This document shows positions 6,793-13,214 of a stretch of DNA of 16,243 nucleotides, one piece after another. Position 1 is the stretch's first letter, and each line of letters opens with the position of its first letter. The stretch lies in NCBI GenBank assembly GCA_964619885.1, contig CAZUGA010000062.1, positions 1 through 16,243 of the forward strand. Reading direction: 5' to 3'. This DNA is from CAZUGA01 sp964619885. GTDB lineage: Bacteria; Pseudomonadota; Gammaproteobacteria; Methylococcales; UBA1147. A program made the position numbers and the translations under genes. The notes beneath the pieces are model-generated. The model was not told the DNA's origin. It ran no database searches and saw only the letters and a program-made list of their open reading frames with translations.

Positions 6793-8964
6793 TTAGAAGG
6801 TTTTCATATATTCGACCAACGCCCATTTTTGGTCATCACTGATACAACTTATATTTTCATCGCTCGCGGATCGGCAAATGACTGTGTTATGGCCTTTATC
6901 CTCAATAAAATCAGGAATCTGATTATGCTTTAATAATCCCGGCACCAGGCGTTTCAGTTCTTCATCGAATTCCTCGTTGCCTTTTAACGCTTTCACGACG
7001 CGAACTAACAGTTTGGGGTCGGCAAGCAACTTTTTAATACCGGCAATTCCTTCCTTCTTATCGAATTCCCTGAGATTGATATTCGCCAGTAGCTTGATCG
7101 GCGTGCCGGCCGGAACCCTTATTTCGTGAGAACGAAATCGCAATACCGTATCGATCGGTGTGACTTTGATCGAGTCGGGTCCCAAACGTTTTTCTGGCCA
7201 AAGCAATTTTTCCGAAGCGTCGATAAACGCCTCCATACGCCCCTTGACCGACGGATCATGGTTATATAGCCCGACAGAATTATTGATCAAAAATGGCGCT
7301 GTTGCCCAAATACTGATTAAAGACGGCGTCCGATAATATCCACGCCCTCCTCCTGGAAATTCAAATTCGATGGGATTCTCTGTATCGAACGGGTTGTATA
7401 AGCTCGCCTTACTTATAGGCGGCAATTGTTTATAGGTTTTGGATGAGAAATTTTGCCACAAATGACCTTCCAATGCGTTCGTGCCCATCGCACGCGCCGC
7501 ATTGGTCCCTATTGCTATGCTTGCATCGTCCGAATACAGCGGGTAACGCCGATCGTCGGACAAAAAGTTCTTATCCAGAAAATCATCCTGCATGACCAGA
7601 GCCGTCCAATCTTCGCTGGCCGATTCCGCATGCTTTTCCGTTCCCTCGTGGCTATAACCTTCCGGTAATTTGCTTGAATGACAGCGTGCACAGTGTGTTC
7701 CGAAAACCTGTTTACCCTGCGCAATTTTGCTTTCGTCCGGTTGATACTTTGTTCGCAGCGCTTCGTCGGTATAACTTAACGCTTTGGTTAAAAGGTACGG
7801 CGGCGGTGAATCCAAGAATGCAGCGGCATCGTCCATTCGCGCAGAGGTCAAACGCCAATCTTCACATTCTGCCTCAGCCTTCTGTAAATCGAACGGTATT
7901 TGCGGTTTAAAACCAATAAAGGTTTGCTCCAACCCCATCCTGTAATCACCGCAAGTGCCGATATTGACATATACCCTCAAAGCCGCCGCGGCCGCGCCAA
8001 TCGAATCAGATCCGTCTTTGAGAATATGTGGCACCGGACGCGAAATTCCGTCGTTCATAACTTCGTTATAGGTTGGTCGGGCGGAATTGATCAAAAAGAT
8101 GGAATTGATCGCGTTAGGGTTATCGATAAAATCGGTACTGGTGCGTGAAGTATCCGAGGTTCCAGGTGGTTGTAATTCATTCACCCAATAGCGGAATTCG
8201 TCTTCTTTGTAACCACCGCCAAATAACGCACCCTCGCGGAGGTATTGGTTTCCCAGCGCACCCGCCAAATTCTCCCATTTCGGGTTTGCCGGATCTGCTG
8301 GGGGATAAACAGGATTTAGCGCAATATGGCACACACCGCAGGTTAGACCGGACACATAGGGCGGTTCAATTCTAGCGTCTTTCTTGAGAAATGTTTCCGC
8401 ATCCCATTTTGCAGGATCAAAATTTGGGTTTGGGAATAAACGAATCCCCATGACGCCACTCGAATACGGATCCTCGCATACATCCAACCATAGACCGTAC
8501 GCATCAGGTTCGGTAGCTTGTTTACAGCCCGGATCGTTGATCGCGCCAAATTTTTTGAAACGAATTGCCCGATTGCGGCTATCAAGGTAATCGAGAAAAT
8601 TAAAATTAAGGTCCGCGCCGGTAATTTTCGAAGCTTTCCAAGAAAGTGCTTCCGCATGCCGAAAAAAACGAGGATTACCGCGGGCGTTGTCCGCAGGTTG
8701 GGTTTTGCTGAGCGGGTCGCCGCCTACCCATAGATACCAAGTACACGCACCACGCTGTTGTTGTGGCGTCAGGTCATAACCATAATGATTGGGATCAACA
8801 TACCCTGGAATACCCCCGCATTCCGTATCGTAACCTGCAAAGCGATATTCAACGGGGTCGGGAAACTTTGTGTCACCGCCCGTCTCGGGCGCTTGATTAT
8901 CACACGCGGTCGAAATAATAGTTATTGCAACGCACAATAAATATTCCACCCTCAACTTTTTCAT
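6793..8964 (-). CDS. Exported di-haem c-type cytochrome, probable lipoprotein (MauG/CCP superfamily)
   Basis: The protein has 723 residues from the ATG at 8964, chosen because AAGGAGGAG lies about nine bases before it; an upstream in-frame TTG at 8988 precedes the Shine-Dalgarno and is unlikely. The N-terminus (MKKLRVEYLLCVAITIISTAC) is a signal peptide ending at Cys21, a probable but imperfect lipobox, suggesting a lipid-anchored periplasmic protein. Two haem motifs are CGVCH at 209-213 and CARCH at 425-429. The blocks MGIRLFPNP, NPKWENLAGALGNQY and LLWPEKR belong to a di-haem cytochrome family I have seen annotated only as cytochrome c or di-haem peroxidase. The WATAPFLxNNS motif (553-563) has Ile560 where relatives usually have the conserved His. 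A peroxidase, oxygenase or electron-carrier role is open. It differs clearly from the other di-haem protein of the window, so it is not a recent duplicate. Confidence 0.8.
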   Translation of the reverse strand: MKKLRVEYLLCVAITIISTACDNQAPETGGDTKFPDPVEYRFAGYDTECGGIPGYVDPNHYGYDLTPQQQRGACTWYLWVGGDPLSKTQPADNARGNPRFFRHAEALSWKASKITGADLNFNFLDYLDSRNRAIRFKKFGAINDPGCKQATEPDAYGLWLDVCEDPYSSGVMGIRLFPNPNFDPAKWDAETFLKKDARIEPPYVSGLTCGVCHIALNPVYPPADPANPKWENLAGALGNQYLREGALFGGGYKEDEFRYWVNELQPPGTSDTSRTSTDFIDNPNAINSIFLINSARPTYNEVMNDGISRPVPHILKDGSDSIGAAAAALRVYVNIGTCGDYRMGLEQTFIGFKPQIPFDLQKAEAECEDWRLTSARMDDAAAFLDSPPPYLLTKALSYTDEALRTKYQPDESKIAQGKQVFGTHCARCHSSKLPEGYSHEGTEKHAESASEDWTALVMQDDFLDKNFLSDDRRYPLYSDDASIAIGTNAARAMGTNALEGHLWQNFSSKTYKQLPPISKASLYNPFDTENPIEFEFPGGGRGYYRTPSLISIWATAPFLINNSVGLYNHDPSVKGRMEAFIDASEKLLWPEKRLGPDSIKVTPIDTVLRFRSHEIRVPAGTPIKLLANINLREFDKKEGIAGIKKLLADPKLLVRVVKALKGNEEFDEELKRLVPGLLKHNQIPDFIEDKGHNTVICRSASDENISCISDDQKWALVEYMKTF

Positions 8965-9035
8965 CACAATACTCCTCCTTTTCGCCAACCCTTATTCTAA
9001 AATTAGGCCTTTTACGGGTCAGCCTGAAAAATGGT

Positions 9036-9050
9036 CCGCTAACATAGCGG
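9036..9050. repeat. Inverted repeat upstream of the lipoprotein cytochrome gene
   Basis: CCGCTA (9036-9041) and TAGCGG (9045-9050) form a perfect six-base stem with a three-base loop ACA. It lies about 72 bases upstream of the minus-strand ATG at 8964, in what would be the untranslated leader or promoter. AGGC...GCCT arms at about 9005-9024 lie next to it. Either an RNA hairpin or a protein-binding site is possible. Confidence 0.4.
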
Positions 9051-9088
9051 TAGTAGAAAAAGTAAACCCTAGTGTATTTGGTGTATCC

Positions 9089-9102
9089 TAACGTTCACGT
9101 TA
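9089..9102. promoter_or_regulatory. 14-base palindrome TAACGT-TC-ACGTTA, candidate operator
   Basis: The two six-base arms are perfect reverse complements separated by two bases. The site lies where the -10 region would fall for the minus-strand TTGACA at 9124-9119, a classical place for a repressor to sit. It does not fit the FNR (TTGAT-N4-ATCAA) or CRP (TGTGA-N6-TCACA) consensus, and no regulator for it can be named. Confidence 0.4.
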
Positions 9103-9440
9103 TTGTTTTGAACGAAATTGTCAAGTTACAATTTCACTTCAACGCGATCCAATTGCCCACCGCCGCCGTACGAATATTTATTTGACTATATTAAATTTCA
9201 TTTATCGGGTTTCTATCGTCGGAACCAAGGTCTTTTGAATGACCCGTTTAAGTCCTCGATAAACCGAATCGTAGAACCTGATTTTTTACTCAGAACAATC
9301 CTAAAAGATCAGAACCCAAACTGACCAAACTATTCCATGCCTGACTTTCCAATATATACGGAAAGGAGTAATGTTTAACATTAGAGAAATAAGAATTTCA
9401 CGACTTCACGATCGATAGTATTTCTTTTCATTCAGGCTAA

Positions 9441-9457
9441 GCAATACCTTGTATTGC
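9441..9457 (+). promoter_or_regulatory. Stem-loop just before the flavin oxidase ribosome site
   Basis: GCAATAC (9441-9447) and GTATTGC (9451-9457) are perfect seven-base arms around CTT. The stem ends about ten bases before the AGGAG (9468-9472) serving the ATG at 9482. It could be an operator or an RNA hairpin affecting ribosome access. Confidence 0.45.
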
Positions 9458-9481
9458 AAATTGTTGCAGGAGAGCTTCGAT

Positions 9482-10885
9482 ATGCGCAGATTACAAAACT
9501 GGAATGAACAAATTAATTTTTCTGTCCCAGAAAATAATTTCAAAACGCCAGACAATATTTCTGAAATACAAACTATTGTCAAAAATGCCCACGACAACAA
9601 TCAAAAAATTTCGGTCATCGGTGCCATGCATTCAACCACCGAATGCATGGTTGGCGATGGTTGCATCATCTCGCTGAAGAATATGAATCGCATTTTGTTG
9701 ATCGATAGGATCAATGAATACGTCACAGTAGAAGCCGGCGTAACGTTGACGCAATTATCCCAAGCCTTAAAGACGGCCGATTTACAGCCGCCAGTCAATC
9801 TCGAATTTGGCAATTACCATATTGGCGCAATCAGCGGTGCACACGCTAATGACACATCCTTAACCCGTAAGTCTCAATTCTCTTCCTTCGTCATAGGCGT
9901 TAAGCTAGTAACAGCCAACGGGGATCTATTAGAGGTATCAGAGTCGAGTAATAGCGAGCTATTGCCGTTTGTTCGCTCTCATTTTGGACTCCTTGGAGTC
10001 ATCTGCGAAATTTCGATTCGTATCTTCGAAAACGAACCGATATTCATTACTGCTAAAATCGATAATATTGACCATTTGGTTGAAAACTTCGACGAGGAAA
10101 TTGAAACCTTAAAAACCAATCAAGACCAGGCTTTTGGTATGCTATTTCCATACAGCCGAAACATATTATGGGAATGTCGGAAATTTGTAGATAAAGATAC
10201 AGCAACCCAACGGTCACGATTAAAAATAATTATAGATTTGGTACAAGCTAAAGGTTCCAGATGGTCTACTGATCTGTTACTGCCAATACTGAAGATAATT
10301 ACCAAAATAAGTACCATTTTCAACGCATCGTCGTTGTTGGATAAATTGCTCAGTAGCTCAATCATAGAAAAATCGCTCAAACTATTTCGCATGGGCGGCT
10401 ATATCATCAATCCCTGTGACCGGGGCCTTGTATACAAGGAATCTGGAGCAGGATTTGATTTTTACGATTGGCTATTTCCCGAAGATCAGTGGAGTAATAT
10501 GCTGTGCGACTTCCTACAATTGTGTGAAAAATTTAGAAACGAACGTGGCTTCGTTTTATCTTTACCTACATTAGTTTATTTCGTCAAAAAAGATGATTCA
10601 TCGATACTTTCCCGATCGCGTAAATCCGACATGATGACTATCGACCCCACTTTCCCCAATCCAGAAAACAACAATTGGAGAAGTTTCAGGCTTGAATTTA
10701 ACAAAATAGCGTTATCCCACAACGGCATTCCGCATATCAATAAGACACGGGATGGCGCTATTCACCATTTTGCCGATACGATTGATAGCCGCAATAAAAA
10801 CAAATACCTTAAAAAACGCAAAGAGCTCGATCCCAATAATCTTTTTCTTAATGATTATTTTAAGCAACTATTTAGAATCGCATGA
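9482..10885 (+). CDS. FAD-dependent aldonolactone-oxidase-like protein (GULO/ALO family)
   Basis: The 467-residue protein has an N-terminal PCMH-type FAD-binding domain (about 20-190) and a C-terminal ALO domain. The block VIGAMHSTTEC at 45-55 aligns with the VVGGGHSPSD of gulonolactone oxidase, making His50 the candidate for covalent FAD attachment. The segments CIISLKNMNRILLID, VTVEAGVTLTQL and ISGAHANDTS follow the family order. Near the C-terminus a PHINK stands where relatives have PHWAK or PHWGK, and the protein ends with DPNNLFLNDYFKQLF as this family does. Members oxidise sugar lactones, alditols or related alcohols and pass electrons to O2 or a carrier; the substrate is unknown here. 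I chose ATG 9482 because AGGAG lies nine bases upstream; an in-frame TTG at 9449 lacks a ribosome site. No signal peptide or membrane helix is obvious. Confidence 0.85.
   Translation: MRRLQNWNEQINFSVPENNFKTPDNISEIQTIVKNAHDNNQKISVIGAMHSTTECMVGDGCIISLKNMNRILLIDRINEYVTVEAGVTLTQLSQALKTADLQPPVNLEFGNYHIGAISGAHANDTSLTRKSQFSSFVIGVKLVTANGDLLEVSESSNSELLPFVRSHFGLLGVICEISIRIFENEPIFITAKIDNIDHLVENFDEEIETLKTNQDQAFGMLFPYSRNILWECRKFVDKDTATQRSRLKIIIDLVQAKGSRWSTDLLLPILKIITKISTIFNASSLLDKLLSSSIIEKSLKLFRMGGYIINPCDRGLVYKESGAGFDFYDWLFPEDQWSNMLCDFLQLCEKFRNERGFVLSLPTLVYFVKKDDSSILSRSRKSDMMTIDPTFPNPENNNWRSFRLEFNKIALSHNGIPHINKTRDGAIHHFADTIDSRNKNKYLKKRKELDPNNLFLNDYFKQLFRIA
9624..9650 (+). repeat. Perfect 10-base inverted repeat inside the flavin oxidase gene
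   Basis: CCATGCATTC (9624-9633) and GAATGCATGG (9641-9650) pair completely around a seven-base loop. The left arm contains the codon of the candidate FAD-linking His50. In mRNA this would be a stable hairpin about 140 bases after the start codon. It may be coincidence of the coded peptide, since both arms contain ATGCAT. Confidence 0.5.
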
Positions 10886-10891
10886 TTAATT

Positions 10892-10919
10892 TTTTGTCAC
10901 GAGAGGTACCGTGGCAAAA
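10892..10919 (+). terminator. Stem-loop downstream of the flavin oxidase, possible terminator
   Basis: TTTTGTCACG (10892-10901) pairs with CGTGGCAAAA (10910-10919) through ten base pairs, one of them G-T, around an eight-base loop. It begins six bases after the stop codon. The T-run lies on the 5' side and no T-run follows the 3' arm, so it is not a textbook intrinsic terminator; it may end or stabilise the transcript. Confidence 0.5.
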
Positions 10920-11116
10920 TCAATTATTCGATAGCAGTAACCTGAAATAATATTAATGGTTAGATATTGTCAGACGTACGTTAAATATACTCCCAAACAT
11001 TATTTGTCTTAACTTTGCAATTGGAATACCAAAGCGAATCATCCAACGCCCGATCAATCAACTTGAACGGCTAATAATTCCGCTGATACAAGTGTGTCTA
11101 TGAATTACCAGAAAAA

Positions 11117-11596
11117 TTATTCCACATTCGTTTTCCCTTCTTCTACCTCGACATCATCTAATTTTTCAACTTCTTCAACTTCTTCAACTTCCACTGGTTT
11201 CTGTTGCTCAATTTTTAATAGCCATTTTTGTTCAGTAATGCAGGAATTCGGTGAGCTATGCGCTACTATGTTTGCCAATACGAAACCTTCCGACAGCTCA
11301 TTGGGTAAATTTCCAGTGACCTGGTAACCGTAATGGTCCCTGACATCAAGATCAACTTTATATTCCTTAATTATTACTTGGATCGAATTCGGAAGCGTAT
11401 TGGATGAAGCGGTGAAAGATATTTGGCCACCAGGCTCTATATTTTTTGCTGGCTTCAGGTTTTTGAATTTGGGGGGCACGCATTTTGGCACATAACCGCC
11501 ACCTCCGCCCCCACCGCCATAGCTCCAGACCGGGCTAGCCACTAAAAAAAGTACCAAAACTAAAAAATTTCGATTAAAGAATGTTGTTATTTGCAT
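11117..11596 (-). CDS. Small secreted Gly-rich protein with Glu/Val-rich tail, unknown function
   Basis: From the ATG at 11596 (preceded by AGAGGT about five bases away) the protein has 159 residues. The frame runs open to 11677, but the extra N-terminal 27 residues are charged and would block the signal peptide, so I exclude them. Residues 1-24 form a signal peptide (core NFLVLVLFLVASPVWS). The mature protein begins Tyr-Gly8-Tyr, then PKCVPPKF and a compact domain with segments such as ISFTASSNTLPNSIQV and VTGNLPNELSEGFV that suggest a small beta-sandwich. Two cysteines (PKCVPP and NSCITE) could form a disulfide. The last ~25 residues are almost all Glu, Val, Asp and Lys, encoded partly by a 9-base repeat. 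I do not recognise the family with certainty. It stands alone between the flavin oxidase and the FNR-like gene. Confidence 0.65.
   Translation of the reverse strand: MQITTFFNRNFLVLVLFLVASPVWSYGGGGGGGGYVPKCVPPKFKNLKPAKNIEPGGQISFTASSNTLPNSIQVIIKEYKVDLDVRDHYGYQVTGNLPNELSEGFVLANIVAHSSPNSCITEQKWLLKIEQQKPVEVEEVEEVEKLDDVEVEEGKTNVE
11165..11191 (-). repeat. Three perfect copies of a 9-base repeat in the secreted protein gene
   Basis: TTCAACTTC (plus strand) is repeated three times without change and codes, on the minus strand, for the Glu-Val-Glu units of the acidic tail. Being a multiple of three, copy-number changes would lengthen or shorten the tail without breaking the frame. Confidence 0.7.
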
Positions 11597-12162
11597 GTTG
11601 ACCTCTGTATGTGAATCGATTAGATCGGTGTTTTTTGCGAGCGTTGGGCGCTTTTTCCGGTATATCCGTTGAAACATTTTACTTTAACGGTACGTTTTCG
11701 ATTGGTTCGTTGTGATCCTTGAATAGAAACTAAGCCGGCTAATTGACGCTCATTTTTCGCTTGTAGCAATACCATCCTATCGAATTATTTTTATGCTATT
11801 TAGGACAGGTGGGCTGATTATAATGCTAAATTGAATTGAAGCGCATTATTGATTGTTGATCAGATCGATTCGTAGATCCAGCTTATCGGCTTTAACGTGG
11901 ATCTCATCACCCAAGAAAAATAACCGTGCAATCGATTTTCAAGTCTACGTATAACGTAAAAATAGCAACCGAATAGACTATTTGGCGCATACCAATTCTT
12001 CGAAGGCTCCGCCAAGAACCAATTGAAATCGAAAAATTTTGTATTTAGAGCCCATTGAACAGCCTGCCTGGTTAAATTGATTTTAGTAATCGTCCCAAAC
12101 TCACGGCGCTAGCCCATCTTTGCTTCTCAGCAAGAATTAAATGTTGTCTTTGAATGACAAAC
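11597..12162. other. Intergenic stretch of 566 bases, no intact gene, possible coding relic
   Basis: No frame with a start and a ribosome site is convincing. On the minus strand there is an open frame of 30 codons (11938-11846) reading ARLFFLGDEIHVKADKLDL and ending in TAA. A second minus-strand frame upstream in another phase stays open for roughly 80 codons across about 11860-12110 without an early ATG. Together they may be traces of a decayed gene, but I cannot name it. A small palindrome (TTGTC-N7-GACAA, 12144-12160) sits just after the FNR-like stop codon, with no T-run to make it a terminator. Confidence 0.4.
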
Positions 12163-13017
12163 CTATCGATTAACTGCCTGGCTCATTAATCGATTATCGA
12201 CGAATTGACCATGGTCATGATGGAATTTCTCGGAAAGCCCGGTCTCATAGCCCGCGCCCTCGACATAGTGCGTTAAATCTTCCATCTCCAAAATTGTAAT
12301 ATGTTTACGCCTAACCGAGATCAGCCCGCGATCCCTGAACTGGGTTAGCGTTCTGCTGACTGTTTCCATTGCCAAACCCAGATAGTTGGCGATGTCACTG
12401 CGTGACATACTCAAAACGATACTACAGGAACCAGATTGAAGTGCGAATAGCTTGGTGGCGATATCGATCAGAAAGGACCCCACACGTTTTTCGGCGGCGG
12501 TTCCGGCCAAATGTAAACTATGCATCCGTTCTTCTCTCAACATACGGCTAAGCTGTGCGACCAACTCAATATGCAACTCCGGATGTTTCTGCGCAAAGCT
12601 TTTAAATTTGACGTATGGAATTTCACATACAAACGTGGTTTCCAATGCGATCGAAGAATTCAAATAATGACCTGTATCGATAGCATCCGCCCCCACTAAG
12701 TCTCCAGGAAAGCGAAACCCAACCAAATGTTCATTACCTGCATCATCCAACTGATAGACCTTTACGCATCCACTCAATATCGTAAAGATTGAATTAAACG
12801 GATCCGACATTCTAAAAAGATGCTTGCCGGCTGCGATGCGCCTCGATCTTTGGACATTTGCGTCGTACTGCCGCAACACATCATTACCTAATACTCGAGC
12901 GAGACAGCCACTATGCCGGTAACATCCATCACATGAATTTTCCAACAGGTGTACGTTGATTCCCACTGCATTACGGGCCAAATTTTGATCTATTCGGTTG
13001 GCGCTATCAAATTGCAT
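12163..13017 (-). CDS. fnr: FNR/ANR-type oxygen-responsive transcription regulator with 4Fe-4S ligands
   Basis: The 284-residue protein carries the full FNR cysteine set: Cys29, Cys32 and Cys38 (C-X2-C-X5-C) in the N-terminal arm and Cys131 in FVCEIP, the place of E. coli FNR Cys122 (VCEIP). A cyclic-nucleotide-type beta-roll spans about 55-145, with FRFPGDLVGADAI matching the FNR FHLAGDLVGFDAI. A dimerisation helix and a Crp-type helix-turn-helix follow (about 200-243). The recognition helix has E218-T-V-S221-R222, the ExxSR that reads TTGAT-N4-ATCAA in FNR. These features indicate a regulator active as a Fe-S dimer without oxygen. The C-terminal ~30 residues beyond the HTH are His/Asp-rich and longer than in E. 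coli FNR. ATG 13017 has GGAGA about six bases upstream. It is divergent from the FixL-like kinase across 197 bases. Confidence 0.9.
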   Translation of the reverse strand: MQFDSANRIDQNLARNAVGINVHLLENSCDGCYRHSGCLARVLGNDVLRQYDANVQRSRRIAAGKHLFRMSDPFNSIFTILSGCVKVYQLDDAGNEHLVGFRFPGDLVGADAIDTGHYLNSSIALETTFVCEIPYVKFKSFAQKHPELHIELVAQLSRMLREERMHSLHLAGTAAEKRVGSFLIDIATKLFALQSGSCSIVLSMSRSDIANYLGLAMETVSRTLTQFRDRGLISVRRKHITILEMEDLTHYVEGAGYETGLSEKFHHDHGQFVDNRLMSQAVNR

Positions 13018-13214
13018 GAGATTCTCCGAAATTCTAAAGCCTTATTAAATAATGTCTGACCCTATATACCGACTAACACTTGACATTGACTTTAGCAGCA
13101 GGCCTTATTGATAAACATTCGCAAATCCACCAAACTTGATGTGGAATATACCTAGCTCTAATACAACCCGATAGTCAACATTTGTTCGGAAAATTCACTG
13201 CGGTATAACTTAAC
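13018..13214. promoter_or_regulatory. Divergent promoter region, FNR-like gene and fixLJ
   Basis: Both the regulator gene and the kinase-regulator operon must start here. A TTGACA lies at 13080-13085 on the plus strand without a good -10 at the right distance. TTGAT-AAAC-ATTCG at 13108-13121 matches seven of ten positions of the FNR consensus, which is too weak to call a site. No clear FixJ site was recognised. Confidence 0.4.

Larger units (their letters stand above)
8965..9481. other. Intergenic control region, 517 bases, no convincing gene
   Basis: This is the divergent space between the lipoprotein cytochrome (minus) and the flavin oxidase (plus). It holds three perfect inverted repeats (listed separately) and a minus-strand TTGACA (9124-9119) that would suit a -35 box for the cytochrome gene, though its -10 partner is poor. 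A 15-codon frame, ATG 9371 to TAG 9418, has AAGGAG before it but only two bases of spacing. A TTG-started frame at 9118-9324 has no ribosome site and low-complexity content. I regard neither as a gene. Confidence 0.6.

Noticed and set aside
8343..8657. 104-codon minus-strand frame inside the second di-haem cytochrome gene
   Set aside because: Out-of-phase shadow overlapping the region that encodes the first haem motif of the real gene.
9118..9324. 68-codon frame on the plus strand in the control region before the flavin oxidase
   Set aside because: TTG start, no ribosome site, no recognisable protein character; open probably by chance.
9371..9418. 15-codon frame preceded by AAGGAG, possible leader peptide
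   Set aside because: Only two bases separate the Shine-Dalgarno from the ATG and the peptide has no notable composition.
11596..11677. Upstream extension of the Gly-rich secreted protein
   Set aside because: The 27 extra residues are charged and would bury the signal peptide; the internal ATG has a proper ribosome site.
13108..13121. TTGAT-AAAC-ATTCG as an FNR box between the FNR-like gene and fixL
   Set aside because: Only seven of ten consensus positions match and one half-site is nearly absent; such matches are expected by chance in AT-rich DNA.
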